Below are positions 15,568 to 26,405 of a DNA stretch of 64,000 nt, one piece after another. Origin of the DNA: Aquimixticola soesokkakensis (GTDB lineage: Bacteria; Pseudomonadota; Alphaproteobacteria; Rhodobacterales; Rhodobacteraceae); the NCBI RefSeq assembly GCF_900172375.1, contig NZ_FWFS01000010.1:124001-188000 (forward strand), given 5' to 3'. Each line of letters opens with the position of its first letter. Position 1 is the first letter of the stretch. The notes beneath the pieces are model-generated. The model did not search any database, was not told the origin of the DNA, and was given only the letters and a program-made list of their open reading frames with translations. The position numbers and the translations under genes were made by a program.

Positions 15568-17859
15568 TTAAATCGGCTTATCGGCGCGAATAATCACGTT
15601 CACCGTCCCCTTGACCGGCTCGGACCAGTTCAACTGGGTCAATTTGGCCGTCGTGCCATAGTTGTTCACCACATAGGGGTGACTGAATACATTGGCATTG
15701 CTGGCATTTTTGATCGCGCCTTCGGGCATGACGGATTCTACCGTCCGCGCGTTCCCGCCAAAGGGCAGATAGGCCGAGGCATCCAGCGTCCAACTGGTCG
15801 CAGCCGTCGATTGCGTGAACTCCAAAGACACCGGGTTGAACGTGCTTTGATTGATCGCGTTGAACGTATTGCCAGAAAACACAAGGTTGCGCGTGCGCCA
15901 GTAGTCGAGCGTTGCAAAGCTTTCGTCGACGCGCTCAACGCGGTCCACATTGCCGTTCAACGCCTTGAACACGTTGCCCTGCACCGCCAGCCCCTGAATG
16001 AAATGTCCCGCGCCATAGGGTTTGATCACGATCCACGAAAAGGACGCCGCCACGTCATTGGCCGTGAAAATATTGCCCGTGACAGTCAGACCACCGAACG
16101 AAAACTCGTTGGAAAACGCGGGCGCGGCATCATGTTCATTCGTCATCTCGATAAACGAATTGTCGATGTAATTGCCGGTCACCAAAGATTTCACATTGGG
16201 ATAGGTGAAAATGATCGACCCTTTGCGCGGGCTATCGGTCAACTGGTCGCCTTGGAAACAGTGGTTCCCGACAATCAGGTGGCCATTGCCAAACAAGATC
16301 ATCGAATGCCCCATGTGTTGCATCCGGTTGTTGCGAATTTTGCTGTCGTTGGCATTCACGTTAAAGCCGATGGACGTGCGTGCGGTTGCAGCCAGGTTGC
16401 TTTCGTTGGAATAGAAATGACAGCGGTCGATTTGCAGATCCTGACAGCCGGTGCCAATCGAGGTGATGCCGCGGTCTTTGGGCTTTTTGAAGTGGCAATC
16501 CTTGACGTGGAACGTCTCGCCGGCCGGGGCCATCGCAATCGCCGAGGCGCGGCCGTTCAACAGAAATTCGACATCCGACAGCTGGAACTGCGAAAGCTTC
16601 GAAAACCCGGTGAAATCAAGCACATACTTATAGCGCGTGAAGGTGTAGGTCTGGGTGGATGCCGCGCCGTAGAACGGCTGGCTCAAGGTCAAAGACCCGG
16701 CGCCGACATTGACCGCTTTCACGTAAACCTCGCGGCCGACGCCCGCGCCGCTGATGCGCGCGCCGACGGGGATATTGGCGATATTGGCAACATTGGTCAG
16801 CTGTTCGGGCGAGGCCACCGAGTAGGTCGCACTTGACGTCACCACAGTGTCGTCCCACGCGCTGCTGGTCTGCACGTTGAACTGGCCATTGCGCACCACG
16901 CGACGCACCTCATAGGAGGTCTTGTTGCCGACAACCTCTTGCATATCAAAGGGTTCTGTCACTTCGATCCGGCGACCACAAAGATCCAGACTGTCATGGT
17001 CGGTAAAGTTCAGCAGCGCCTGAAACGCTTTGCGAAACGCCAGAACCTCATCCCCGAAGGCGTCGATATAGCTTGTCAGGTTGAAATCTTTGCGCATCGA
17101 AAAAATTGCGCCGGCGGGCATCGTGACCGTGCCCTCGAAACGCACGTGGTTTTCAAAGGTGATCCCGCCCGACAAGGCGTAAACGCCCTCGGCAATCAGG
17201 ACGGTGCGCCCCGCCGCCGCCGCATCTGCTGCTTCAAAAGCCGCAAGCGAATCCGTGACGCCATCGCCAACCGCCCCGAAATCGCGCACATCAATCTGGC
17301 CCAGACTGTCGGCAAGAAAGAAATCCGACACATCCTCGATCACCAGATCGTCGATGCGCACGACACCGCCGTTGCTGCCCACCAGATCCAGACCAAAGTG
17401 TCCCAGGATCGGCGACAGCCCCCAAGGCATGTCAACGCCGCCACGCGCGCCTGTGCCGATAATTGCCGACACTTCAACAACTTCACCGTAGGCCGTTAGC
17501 GCCACTTCGGGGCCGACCTCGACCAAACCGTTTACGTGGGCCGTGCTGCTCGAACCTGCCCACCCCGCGATGCGCACAGAGCACAGGTTGCCCGACATGG
17601 CTTTGACCCGCGCAGTGACGCGCAGATACATGCCCGGCAGCATCGGCGTTTCGCCCATGTAGCGCAGCTTGGTGGTCGATGTTTGTTTGAGAATTTCCAG
17701 CGCACCGCCGAAATCTGCGTCCGCCGCGACGAAGGCCGCATTGGCCGCCGTTTCGTAGGTCGCCGAGCCGGGCGTGCCGTTTTCACTCGACCAGACGTCC
17801 AACCCGTTTGCAAATGTGGTCGGCATCAATGCCAGACCCTCGGTAATTGCCTTGTTCAT
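15568..17859 (-). CDS. Large right-handed beta-helix protein (glycosyl hydrolase 28-related / pectate-lyase-3-like)
   Basis: A 763-residue protein in three parts. Residues 1-190 look like a carbohydrate-binding jelly-roll resembling phage tail-spike heads (PGMYLRVTARVKAMSGN, GLDLVGSNGGVVRIDDLVIED). A canonical VDVRDFGAVGDGVTDSLAAF motif near 190-210 opens the pectate_lyase_3/GH28-related beta helix. The long helix (about 380-680) has repeated N-x-F/I ladder strands (GNYIDNS, GNIFTAND, GNVFKALN, GNTFNAIN), followed by a small C-terminal beta domain. No signal peptide is visible. Similar proteins are common single-copy genes in Rhodobacterales; I know no proven function. Polysaccharide binding or cleavage at the cell surface is the natural guess. 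The ATG at 17857-17859 with AAGGGG upstream is preferred over an in-frame start nine codons earlier. Confidence 0.8.
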   Translation of the reverse strand: MNKAITEGLALMPTTFANGLDVWSSENGTPGSATYETAANAAFVAADADFGGALEILKQTSTTKLRYMGETPMLPGMYLRVTARVKAMSGNLCSVRIAGWAGSSSTAHVNGLVEVGPEVALTAYGEVVEVSAIIGTGARGGVDMPWGLSPILGHFGLDLVGSNGGVVRIDDLVIEDVSDFFLADSLGQIDVRDFGAVGDGVTDSLAAFEAADAAAAGRTVLIAEGVYALSGGITFENHVRFEGTVTMPAGAIFSMRKDFNLTSYIDAFGDEVLAFRKAFQALLNFTDHDSLDLCGRRIEVTEPFDMQEVVGNKTSYEVRRVVRNGQFNVQTSSAWDDTVVTSSATYSVASPEQLTNVANIANIPVGARISGAGVGREVYVKAVNVGAGSLTLSQPFYGAASTQTYTFTRYKYVLDFTGFSKLSQFQLSDVEFLLNGRASAIAMAPAGETFHVKDCHFKKPKDRGITSIGTGCQDLQIDRCHFYSNESNLAATARTSIGFNVNANDSKIRNNRMQHMGHSMILFGNGHLIVGNHCFQGDQLTDSPRKGSIIFTYPNVKSLVTGNYIDNSFIEMTNEHDAAPAFSNEFSFGGLTVTGNIFTANDVAASFSWIVIKPYGAGHFIQGLAVQGNVFKALNGNVDRVERVDESFATLDYWRTRNLVFSGNTFNAINQSTFNPVSLEFTQSTAATSWTLDASAYLPFGGNARTVESVMPEGAIKNASNANVFSHPYVVNNYGTTAKLTQLNWSEPVKGTVNVIIRADKPI

Positions 17860-18011
17860 TCGAACCCCTTTCCACATCCATGACATCCCGCGCGGCCTCA
17901 GGGTGAGGTCCGGTGCGTGATCCGAATGGGCAAAGGAATAGGGTCAACGGGTTAATCCCGCCGTTAACCAAGCGCGCGCCACAGCTCGGGGGGGCGCAAC
18001 ACAGGCGGGCG

Positions 18012-18416
18012 TCAGACAGCCAGTCCGGGCAACTCGATCGGACGCACGCCGTCGATTTTCCAGCCCTGCGCCGTCTCGATCAAAGTATATTCGAACACCT
18101 GTTCGCGTCCGTTTTCGCCGGTCACCGCCATCTCGACAATCTGGCGTCCGCCCTCGGCACGCTCGCCAATCAACCGCGCGCCCGCGCTGTCCCAGATCGG
18201 GGGGTAGCCCTGCTCGACCATCCGGGCGAAGGTTTCGATCGACCCGAAAAGACCTTTGATGGTGTCCGAGGCATGGCTCCACGCGCGCGCAACGTCACGG
18301 GTGTCAAACGCCTCAAGCTGCTCGCGCACCACCGCTTCGGGTGCGCTCATCGTTGTTTGCGCCCAAGCCGTGCCGCCCAGCGCAAGCGATGTCATCAATC
18401 CAAGTAAAATACGCAT
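18012..18416 (-). CDS. DUF4864 domain-containing secreted protein
   Basis: A 134-residue protein with a signal peptide (MRILLG...GGTAWAQT) and a small alpha-beta domain of the DUF4864/NTF2-like type: VVREQLEAFDTRDVARAWSHAS near the start, and WKIDGVRPIELPG at the end. The NTF2-like fold suggests a ligand pocket, but no function is known. The upstream in-frame extension lacks a signal-like start, so the ATG at 18414-18416 is chosen. It stands alone between the beta-helix gene and lysS, all leftward. Confidence 0.82.
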   Translation of the reverse strand: MRILLGLMTSLALGGTAWAQTTMSAPEAVVREQLEAFDTRDVARAWSHASDTIKGLFGSIETFARMVEQGYPPIWDSAGARLIGERAEGGRQIVEMAVTGENGREQVFEYTLIETAQGWKIDGVRPIELPGLAV

Positions 18417-18494
18417 ACCGATTTTCCCCTGTTGTGATGTCACTTAAACGGCACAACAGGGGTGTTTGGATCAATTTTCGTGCAAACCGCGGCC

Positions 18495-20138
18495 TCAGCC
18501 GAGCCTGCCCGCCAACCCATCCTCGATCAGGGCCACGGATTTTTCGACCCCGTAGAGTGCCATAAAGCTGCCGAACCGCGGCCCTTGGCTGGCACCCAAA
18601 AGCACCTCGTAGAGCGCCTTGAACCACTCGCGCAGGTTTTCAAAGCCGTTGTTCTTGCCGACGGCAAAGACCACCGACTGCAAGAAATCCCCATCGGTGA
18701 AATCCGCCTCCGGCAGTGCATCCTCAGTGCCCATCAGCGCATTCTTGCGCGCAATCTCGTCCAGCGCGGCCTCGGGACTTTGAAGCGCGGCCACCAGCGC
18801 CTGCAGCGCCCCGCGTTCCTGATCGTTCGGCGCGCGGAACACTTTCTCCGGCTTCACGAAATCATTGTAGTAACGCACCGCAAAACCCGCCGCCGCATCC
18901 AGTTGCGGATGGGTTTGTGGCGAGGCGTCGGGCGCATAGTTGCGCATGTAGCCCCACAGTTGTTCTTTCTGCTCTGCCCCCGCCACAGAGGCAAGGTTGA
19001 GCAACATCGAGAACGGCACCACCATATCCGACGCAGGCACATCCGCGCCGTGGATGTGGAACACGGGGTTTGCCGCTTGCTGCTCCGGTGTCTGGGTGGG
19101 ATAGGCGCGCAACTGCTGGTGATACTCGTCCACCGCCCGCGGAATCACGTCAAAATGCATCCGTTTCGCGGTTTTGGGTTTCTGGAACATGAAATAGGCA
19201 AGGCTTTCGGTCGAGGCATAGCTCAGCCACTCGTCGATCGTCAGACCATTGCCCACGGATTTCGAAATCTTTTCACCGTTCTTGTCCAGAAACAGCTCAT
19301 AGACAAAATGTGCCGGTTTGACACCGCCCAGAATTTCGCAAATGCGATCATAGACCGGCGAGTTGGCAGCATGATCCTTGCCATACATCTCGAAATCGAC
19401 GCCCAGCGCCGCCCAACGCGCGCCAAAGTCGGGCTTCCACTGCAGTTTCACATTGCCGCCGGTGACGGGCAGCGTCCATTCACGCCCGTCCTCGTCATCG
19501 AAAGTGACCGTGTAATTCACCGCATCAACCGATTTGATCGGCACATAGAGCACGCGGCCGGTTTCGGGATGGATCGGCAGAAAGATCGAATAGGTCGCCG
19601 CCCGCTCCGCCCGCAAAGTCTTGAGCATGACTTTCATCACGTCGTCATAGCGCTCGCAGGCGCGTTTCAGCACCGCATCGAAATCGCCCGATTTGTAAAA
19701 CGCCGTGGCCGAGTAGAATTCATACTCGAACCCGAAAGTATCCAGAAAACGGCGCAGCATCGCGTTGTTATGCGCGCCAAAGCTGTCGTATTCCCCGAAA
19801 GGATCGGGCACGGCACTCAGCGGCTTTTGCGCATTGGCCTGCAACATCTCCTGTTGCGGCATATTCGCGGGCACTTTGCGCATTCCGTCCATATCGTCGG
19901 AAAAACAAATCAGCTTGGTGGGAATATCGGAAATCACCTCGAAGGCGCGGCGGATCATCGTCGTGCGCAACACTTCGCCAAAGGTGCCAAGGTGCGGTAG
20001 ACCCGAGGGCCCGTAGCCCGTTTCGAACAGCACATAGCCCTTTTTGTCCTTGGACTGCTCATAGCGTTTCAATACGGCCCGCGCTTCTTCAAACGGCCAG
20101 GCTTTCGACGTCATTCCAGCGTCACGCAGATCAGTCAT
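18495..20138 (-). CDS. lysS: Class I lysyl-tRNA synthetase
   Basis: A 547-residue class I LysRS, the form found in archaea, spirochaetes and many alphaproteobacteria in place of the class II enzyme. The HIGH-type motif appears as PSGLPHLGTFGEV and the KMSKS-type motif as EKISKSVGNG, both in the right order. A helical anticodon-binding region forms the C-terminal third. It charges tRNA-Lys with lysine in the cytoplasm. The ATG at 20136-20138 is preferred over a TTG five codons upstream. It is divergent from the TerB-like gene. Confidence 0.95.
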   Translation of the reverse strand: MTDLRDAGMTSKAWPFEEARAVLKRYEQSKDKKGYVLFETGYGPSGLPHLGTFGEVLRTTMIRRAFEVISDIPTKLICFSDDMDGMRKVPANMPQQEMLQANAQKPLSAVPDPFGEYDSFGAHNNAMLRRFLDTFGFEYEFYSATAFYKSGDFDAVLKRACERYDDVMKVMLKTLRAERAATYSIFLPIHPETGRVLYVPIKSVDAVNYTVTFDDEDGREWTLPVTGGNVKLQWKPDFGARWAALGVDFEMYGKDHAANSPVYDRICEILGGVKPAHFVYELFLDKNGEKISKSVGNGLTIDEWLSYASTESLAYFMFQKPKTAKRMHFDVIPRAVDEYHQQLRAYPTQTPEQQAANPVFHIHGADVPASDMVVPFSMLLNLASVAGAEQKEQLWGYMRNYAPDASPQTHPQLDAAAGFAVRYYNDFVKPEKVFRAPNDQERGALQALVAALQSPEAALDEIARKNALMGTEDALPEADFTDGDFLQSVVFAVGKNNGFENLREWFKALYEVLLGASQGPRFGSFMALYGVEKSVALIEDGLAGRLG

Positions 20139-20251
20139 CACGACATTCCTCAAACTCGCGCGAGGTCGCTCCCCGCAAGCCCCCTCTCCTATTGCCCCGC
20201 CCCGATTTCGTCAATAATCTGCCGCTCAACCGTGCTCAAAGGACTATAAAA

Positions 20252-20689
20252 GTGCAGGATTTCACCCATTCGATGACGCCGCAGGACTGCCTCGTGGCGA
20301 TCATGTTCGCCGTCTCCGCCTCCGACGAGACGATCCGCACCTCGGAATTGCTCTCGATCGAAAATATCGTGAATCACCTTCCGGTCTTTGGCGATTACGA
20401 TGCCGACCGCATCACAGGCGTCAGCCAAACGGTTATCGCGCTGTTTGACCAGGAGGACGGGCTGGATGCGCTGTTTGGCCTTGTGCGCGAAAACCTTCCC
20501 GAGCGCCTCTTTGAAACCGCCTATGCGCTGGCTTGCGATGTTGCGGCCTCGGACGGGCGTATCCGCGATAGCGAATTGCGCATGCTCGAAGAAATCCGCG
20601 ACGAACTGGAACTCGACCGCCTTCATGCCGCTGCGATCGAGCGTGGCGCCCGCGCGCGCCACCTCACCATCGCACAGGTGTCACACTAA
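20252..20689 (+). CDS. TerB-like (tellurite resistance/DjlA N-terminal) protein
   Basis: A 145-residue all-helical protein with the TerB/DjlA-type fold. Two related segments carry acidic loops, AVSASDETIRTSEL (about residues 20-33) and DVAASDGRIRDSELRML (about 95-111), which may bind metal. Proteins of this family are linked to membrane stress and tellurite resistance, but none of the other ter genes is adjacent. The start is taken as GTG at 20252 because AAAGGA lies eight bases upstream; a TTG 60 bases earlier lacks a ribosome site. Its stop overlaps that of the convergent dacB gene by four bases. Confidence 0.8.
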   Translation: MQDFTHSMTPQDCLVAIMFAVSASDETIRTSELLSIENIVNHLPVFGDYDADRITGVSQTVIALFDQEDGLDALFGLVRENLPERLFETAYALACDVAASDGRIRDSELRMLEEIRDELELDRLHAAAIERGARARHLTIAQVSH

Positions 20690-22227
20690 ACGGCGTAAAG
20701 CGTCGACCAGCGCGAAATCCACGCGCGGTGCAACGCCTTGGCGCGGCTGTTGTAGGTCCGCGCCCCGACGGGCACCTCTGCCGCGCTCGCTTGTGCCTGA
20801 CGGCGCGCGGGCAGATCGGCGGCAAAACTGGCGAAAGCCAGACGTTTGCCGCCGACCTCGACATAGCCTGCCAATGCCGAGGCAAAGTCCAACGTGCCGG
20901 TTTTGGCAACCACGCTCACACCCTCATCCTCGACCGCGACCGCCTTCAACAGGGGCGCAAGGCGCGCCTCCACCCCGGGGGCGACCAGAACGCGCACCAT
21001 ATCCGCGCCCGTGATGCGGCTTGCGCCCCCCAGGCCGGAATGATCCACAAAGGACAGGCTTCGCACGCCAAACCGCGCCTGCGCCCAGTCGCTCATCAGC
21101 CCTGCCGAGGCCTTCAAGGTGCTGGCTTGCCCGCCGCGCGCGCGCGTGGTCGCCAGACCCAAAACCTCTGCGGTCAGGTTGGTTGAATATTTCAACATGT
21201 CCTTGACGATCACCGTCAACGGCGCGCTCGCGACGCTGGCCACAACCGTGCCTGCGCTAAGACCGCGCGCCTCCTGCACCGGTCCCAATCGCACGCCCTG
21301 CGCCGCGGCAAGCGTCGCAAAGACATCGCCTGCGTAAAGCGCGGGCCTGCGCACCGGCAACCAGCGCGACCCGCCATTGCCCAGCGCTTCCTGGGCCACG
21401 GACCAATATTCATGCGTCGCATCCGCTCGATAGGCAAACAGCGGCGTGCTGCGCGCAACGATGCTGACCGATGCGACCCGCACAGCAGGCACCACCGTCG
21501 CCGCGCGCGCATCCATCGACACCGCATAGGCCCCGCCCTGCTTGCGCCATTCGAAATTCACACGGTTATAATTCAGGTTCAGCCCCGAAATCGCCGGATT
21601 GTAGCCTGCGTAATCGGTTTGGTCGCTGTCGATCCGCTCGATCTGGGGCAAGGCCCCGTCCCACACCCGAAACGCTCCCGAAACACCGGTGATCCCTGCC
21701 GCTTTCAGTTGCGCCACCAGCGCCACCAACCCGTCGCTGTCGAGCGTAGGATCACCGCCCCCCGCCAAAACCAAATCGCCCTGAACGATGCCGCCCGCAA
21801 CAGGCCCCGTGGCGATCACCTGCGTGCCAAAGCGGTGATCTGCCCCGAGATGTTCAAGCGCATAGAGCGCGGTAATCACCTTGGCCACCGAGGCGGGGGG
21901 CAAGGCATCGGCCCCGTCGAACTGATCCAGCATCACGCCCGTGGCCGCATCCGCCACCGCAGCACTTACGGCCCCGCCAAGGCGCGCATCCGCCACGACC
22001 TGCGCCCCGCTTGGCACCGCGCGCTTCCACAGATCGCTTGGCCGCGCCACCGGATAGGGCGAGCGCACAACCGCGGGGGCTGTTTGCGCCCCAAGCGGGC
22101 TTGCGAGCGCCAGCGCACCGCTGGCAGCCCCTGCGCCCAAAAAGGCACGGCGGCTCAAACGCGCAGCATTGGTGCGCGCGGCGCTGGATTTTGGGATGGC
22201 GTCGGGGGAACGGGAATCGCGTGTCAT
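20686..22227 (-). CDS. dacB: D-alanyl-D-alanine carboxypeptidase/endopeptidase (PBP4 class)
   Basis: A 513-residue serine peptidase S13/PBP4 protein that trims peptidoglycan cross-links and stem peptides in the periplasm. The three active-site motifs are visible: SxxK as ASVAKVITALY, SxN as YSTNLTAEVL, and KTG as VVAKTGTLDFAS. The N-terminus carries a twin-arginine-like signal, LSRRAFLGAGAASG, followed by a hydrophobic stretch and an ASPLGAQ cleavage region, so export through Tat is likely. That is unusual for PBP4 of enteric bacteria but common in this group. It converges with the TerB-like gene. Confidence 0.92.
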   Translation of the reverse strand: MTRDSRSPDAIPKSSAARTNAARLSRRAFLGAGAASGALALASPLGAQTAPAVVRSPYPVARPSDLWKRAVPSGAQVVADARLGGAVSAAVADAATGVMLDQFDGADALPPASVAKVITALYALEHLGADHRFGTQVIATGPVAGGIVQGDLVLAGGGDPTLDSDGLVALVAQLKAAGITGVSGAFRVWDGALPQIERIDSDQTDYAGYNPAISGLNLNYNRVNFEWRKQGGAYAVSMDARAATVVPAVRVASVSIVARSTPLFAYRADATHEYWSVAQEALGNGGSRWLPVRRPALYAGDVFATLAAAQGVRLGPVQEARGLSAGTVVASVASAPLTVIVKDMLKYSTNLTAEVLGLATTRARGGQASTLKASAGLMSDWAQARFGVRSLSFVDHSGLGGASRITGADMVRVLVAPGVEARLAPLLKAVAVEDEGVSVVAKTGTLDFASALAGYVEVGGKRLAFASFAADLPARRQAQASAAEVPVGARTYNSRAKALHRAWISRWSTLYAV

Positions 22228-22308
22228 GCGCGCGAGTTAAGCCCGCGCCCGCGCGCACTGCAAGCCACAGCCATGGCGCGCGCGTTCACAAGCCGGACAG
22301 AAGCCGCC

Positions 22309-22911
22309 CTAGCCCGCCCAATCGCCCCGCGCCCGGATCGCCGAGGACGAGGCATCGCTCATCGGGACATTCACATAGCACCAGCGCGGCGCGCGGCCCT
22401 TGGCCAGCATCCGGCTTTCGCGCGACGGCAATCTGGCCCCTTCATAGACATTCGCCGCCCGCGAGACCCGCGCCGTAATCGAGGCCCCGGGCCGCGCGAT
22501 GACGCCGATCGGCACGGTTTCCATGATCCAGCGCCAATGGTCCCAGCGATGGAATTGCGCCAGATTGTCCGCGCCCATCAGCCAAACAAAAGTGACCCCC
22601 GGATAGGCTTTTATGAGCGCTTTCAGCGTCGCCGCCGTATAGCGCGTGCCCGCTTGCGTTTCGAAATCGGTAATCCTGACGCGCGGGTGATCCATCACGT
22701 CGCGCGCGCGCGCCAAACGCCGTTCTATTTCGGCTGGACCATGCGCCTTAAGCGGATTGCCCGGCGACACCAACCACCACACCTCATCCAGGCCAAAGCG
22801 CTTGAGCGCAGCGCGGGTGATATGGGCATGCCCTTCGTGGGCCGGATCAAACGATCCCCCCAAAAGGCCGATAACCTGTCCGGCGCGGGCATGTGGCAAT
22901 ATGTGGCGCAT
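22309..22911 (-). CDS. nadD: Nicotinate-nucleotide adenylyltransferase
   Basis: A 200-residue NadD, which makes deamido-NAD from nicotinate mononucleotide and ATP. The nucleotidyltransferase motif [18 protein letters not shown] (H-x-G-H) sits at residues about 13-31, and the C-terminal ATP-binding motif is [13 protein letters not shown], close to the family's ISSTxIR. The frame remains open upstream, but the ATG at 22909-22911 places the motif at the usual distance from the N-terminus. It stands downstream of the YcnI terminator as a separate unit. Confidence 0.92.
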   Translation of the reverse strand: MRHILPHARAGQVIGLLGGSFDPAHEGHAHITRAALKRFGLDEVWWLVSPGNPLKAHGPAEIERRLARARDVMDHPRVRITDFETQAGTRYTAATLKALIKAYPGVTFVWLMGADNLAQFHRWDHWRWIMETVPIGVIARPGASITARVSRAANVYEGARLPSRESRMLAKGRAPRWCYVNVPMSDASSSAIRARGDWAG

Positions 22912-22986
22912 TGCCGCGCATCTGGCAGGCAAGTCAGGCGCTTGTCCAGTACTCCACAGCCAAGATGTCACAAATGCTGCAAAAAA

Positions 22987-23016
22987 GCCCTGCCGCAGCA
23001 CGTGGCGCGGCAGGGC
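22987..23016 (-). terminator. Intrinsic terminator after the YcnI gene
   Basis: On the minus strand GCCCTGCCGC and GCGGCAGGGC form a perfect 10-bp stem with a 10-base loop, followed directly by six T residues (complement of 22981-22986). It lies 40 bases past the end of the YcnI-like gene. Confidence 0.85.
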
Positions 23017-23055
23017 GGATCACCGCTTGGCACAAAGCGTCAAAGGGGCGCAGCC

Positions 23056-23589
23056 CTAGTGATGGGAATGCGTCATCCCCTCGATGACCGTCACCATCGG
23101 CGCGGGCATGGCCAAATCGGAGGTGGTTTCGCCGGCGGCCGGCACCTCGGTCCAGGCCGCTTGCGCCCCGTCACACAGCTGGGTCACTTTGAAATAGAGC
23201 GGCGTATCCACCGCCAATTCCGCCGCAACGGTGCCGCGTACAACGAATTCGTCGTACCAGGCATCCTCAAGAACGCCGCCCGACCAGACCACCGTGCGCG
23301 CGCCCTCGGCCACAGGGCTGCCATGCACGACATAGCGCGCCGCATAGGCCCCATTTTCGACCTTCAGATGCCAGCCTGCTTTGGGCATCGGCTTGGCCGA
23401 CACAAAGCCCTCGGGCAACGCCACGCGCAAGGCCTTGGTGGCCTTGCCCTCGCAGCCGTGGCCAATGCGGATCACCGCCTTATAGGCCGCCCCGCGCTGC
23501 GCCGTGCCGCTTTCAAGCGTGGCATGGGCAAAGACCGGCGAGAGGGAAAAAAGCACAGCCGCAGCCGCACCGCAAAATACAGTTTTCAT
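23056..23589 (-). CDS. YcnI/DUF1775 family copper-associated periplasmic protein
   Basis: A 177-residue protein with a signal peptide ending SPVFAHA, so the mature protein begins with the histidine used by YcnI proteins to bind copper. The DUF1775 core follows: HGCEGKATKALRVALPEGFVSAKPMPKAGW, then a WSGGVLEDAWYDEFVVRG block. The C-terminus ends in HSHH, a possible extra metal site. YcnI proteins bind Cu(II) in the periplasm and are linked to copper acquisition or tolerance. The upstream gene is DUF2946-like, a frequent partner in copper loci, and a terminator follows. Confidence 0.88.
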   Translation of the reverse strand: MKTVFCGAAAAVLFSLSPVFAHATLESGTAQRGAAYKAVIRIGHGCEGKATKALRVALPEGFVSAKPMPKAGWHLKVENGAYAARYVVHGSPVAEGARTVVWSGGVLEDAWYDEFVVRGTVAAELAVDTPLYFKVTQLCDGAQAAWTEVPAAGETTSDLAMPAPMVTVIEGMTHSHH

Positions 23590-23663
23590 TTGATTTTATC
23601 CGATTGTGAAAGGAAAGAAGCGGCCCGCTGTGACACCTCAGGATGTCGCAGGTCAGGCCGCGA

Positions 23664-24035
23664 TCAGGCCGTGATCAGCCCTGTTCCAATCGGCGGGGCG
23701 CGCGCAAAATATCGCGCGGGATGGCGGTGCGCCTGCTGCGACTTCGGCGCGGGCCGCAGGGCGATGCGATACAGAGGCGCACGCGGGCGCGTGGCGTGCA
23801 GATGCGCGGGCAAAACCGCATGTGACGCCAACACGCAAGCGGCGCAATCGCGGGGTGTTTCTTCTCCCCCGGCGCCATGCCCGCATATCTCCATCGCCTC
23901 AAGCGCGACGCCGTACAATGTGGTTTCGATGTCGACACGCGCCATGCGCGGCTGGTGCAGGCCGATGACGAACGCAAGCGAGAGCGCGGCCAAAAGCCCT
24001 GCAACCGTCACTCCTCTGTCTCGCATCGCCTGCAT
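23664..24035 (-). CDS. DUF2946-like small protein upstream of YcnI gene
   Basis: A 123-residue protein with one N-terminal hydrophobic segment (VTVAGLLAALSLAFVIGLH) followed by a short periplasmic part. The pattern MEICGHG...DCAACVLASHAVLPA fits the cysteine layout of DUF2946, a family that recurs beside copper transport and YcnI genes. The C-terminal third is basic and low-complexity. The start is uncertain: the ATG at 24033-24035 and another three codons later are both possible, with weak ribosome sites. It probably shares a transcript with the YcnI gene 74 bases downstream. Confidence 0.65.
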   Translation of the reverse strand: MQAMRDRGVTVAGLLAALSLAFVIGLHQPRMARVDIETTLYGVALEAMEICGHGAGGEETPRDCAACVLASHAVLPAHLHATRPRAPLYRIALRPAPKSQQAHRHPARYFARAPPIGTGLITA

Positions 24036-24063
24036 TTTCGCGTTCCAAGCTGCCCCGCCGCGT

Positions 24064-24115
24064 CCATAGGCGGCAAGCCGCTCCAAAACCCATAGGCGGC
24101 AAGCCGCTCCAAAAC
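24064..24115. repeat. Perfect tandem duplication of a 26-bp unit containing a small hairpin
   Basis: Bases 24064-24089 are repeated exactly at 24090-24115. Each copy contains GCGGCAAGCCGC, a 5-bp inverted repeat with a two-base loop. The repeat lies between the DUF2946-like gene and ettA. Exact identity suggests recent duplication or slippage. Confidence 0.9.
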
Positions 24116-24249
24116 AAGGGGACGAAGCGCCCGATACCGGAGCAGGCTTGCGCCACGGCCTGCCCCGTGCGCGCGCATTGCACGCAGCCCCTCAAACCGC
24201 TAAACCAGCGCAAAATATCGCCCTTAACCCGCACCAACGGAGCATTCCC

Positions 24250-25905
<1,656 letters not shown>

Positions 25906-26015
25906 GACGGGCCAAGGCGCCCCAAAGAGCCCAAGAACCATCTGGCGCGAGACGCCCCCAAGCAGGCCCCCGAAAGGCGCGGCCTGCCCAACAAAGCGAC
26001 ACCAAAAGAAACCCC

Positions 26016-26044
26016 TTACTGAGTCGCAAATTACATGCTATAAC
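26016..26044 (+). promoter_or_regulatory. Sigma70-type promoter of the cold-shock gene
   Basis: TTACTG (26016-26021), a 17-base spacer, and TATAAC (26039-26044) preceded by TGC give a good -35/extended -10 pair. The predicted transcript has a leader of about 115 bases before the csp ATG, which is the long leader typical of cold-shock mRNAs. Confidence 0.6.
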
Positions 26045-26166
26045 CCGCCCTGCGACGTTATCTCTTTCGACCCTTCTGTTTTCCTTACGGCTACAGTCTT
26101 CGATCGACCACTGACCTAGCCGGGCTGCCGCAGTATCGCGGGCAGCGCAAAACAGGAGTATACACG

Positions 26167-26373
26167 ATGGCTAATGGCACCGTGAAATGGTTTAACAGCA
26201 CCAAAGGTTTCGGCTTTATCGAGCCCGAAGGCGGCAAAAAAGACGTGTTCGTTCACATCTCCGCAGTCGAGCGTTCGGGTCTCACCACCCTGCGTGATGG
26301 CGCGAAAGTCACTTTCGACATCGAAGCTGGCCGTGACGGCCGTGAGTCCGCGATCAACCTCGCACTCGCATAA
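26167..26373 (+). CDS. csp: Cold-shock protein (CspA family)
   Basis: A 68-residue single cold-shock domain protein. RNP1 appears as KGFGFI and RNP2 as VFVHIS, with the usual [19 protein letters not shown] start. It binds single-stranded RNA and DNA and prevents or melts RNA structure, often in stationary phase or at low temperature. It has its own promoter with a long leader (from about 26052), an AGGAG ribosome site ten bases before the ATG, and a strong terminator after it, so it is monocistronic. The leader may itself fold to regulate translation, which I cannot test here. Confidence 0.96.
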   Translation: MANGTVKWFNSTKGFGFIEPEGGKKDVFVHISAVERSGLTTLRDGAKVTFDIEAGRDGRESAINLALA

Positions 26374-26405
26374 GACTTCCCTCGCGGGAAATCTGCAAAG
26401 ATTTC

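Noticed and set aside
21412-24069. An 885-codon plus-strand frame
   Set aside because: Crosses dacB, nadD, the YcnI terminator and the YcnI gene on the opposite strand; no ribosome site, no domain.
24064-24115. Possible start of a CRISPR array
   Set aside because: Only two directly abutting 26-bp copies without spacers and no cas genes in the window.
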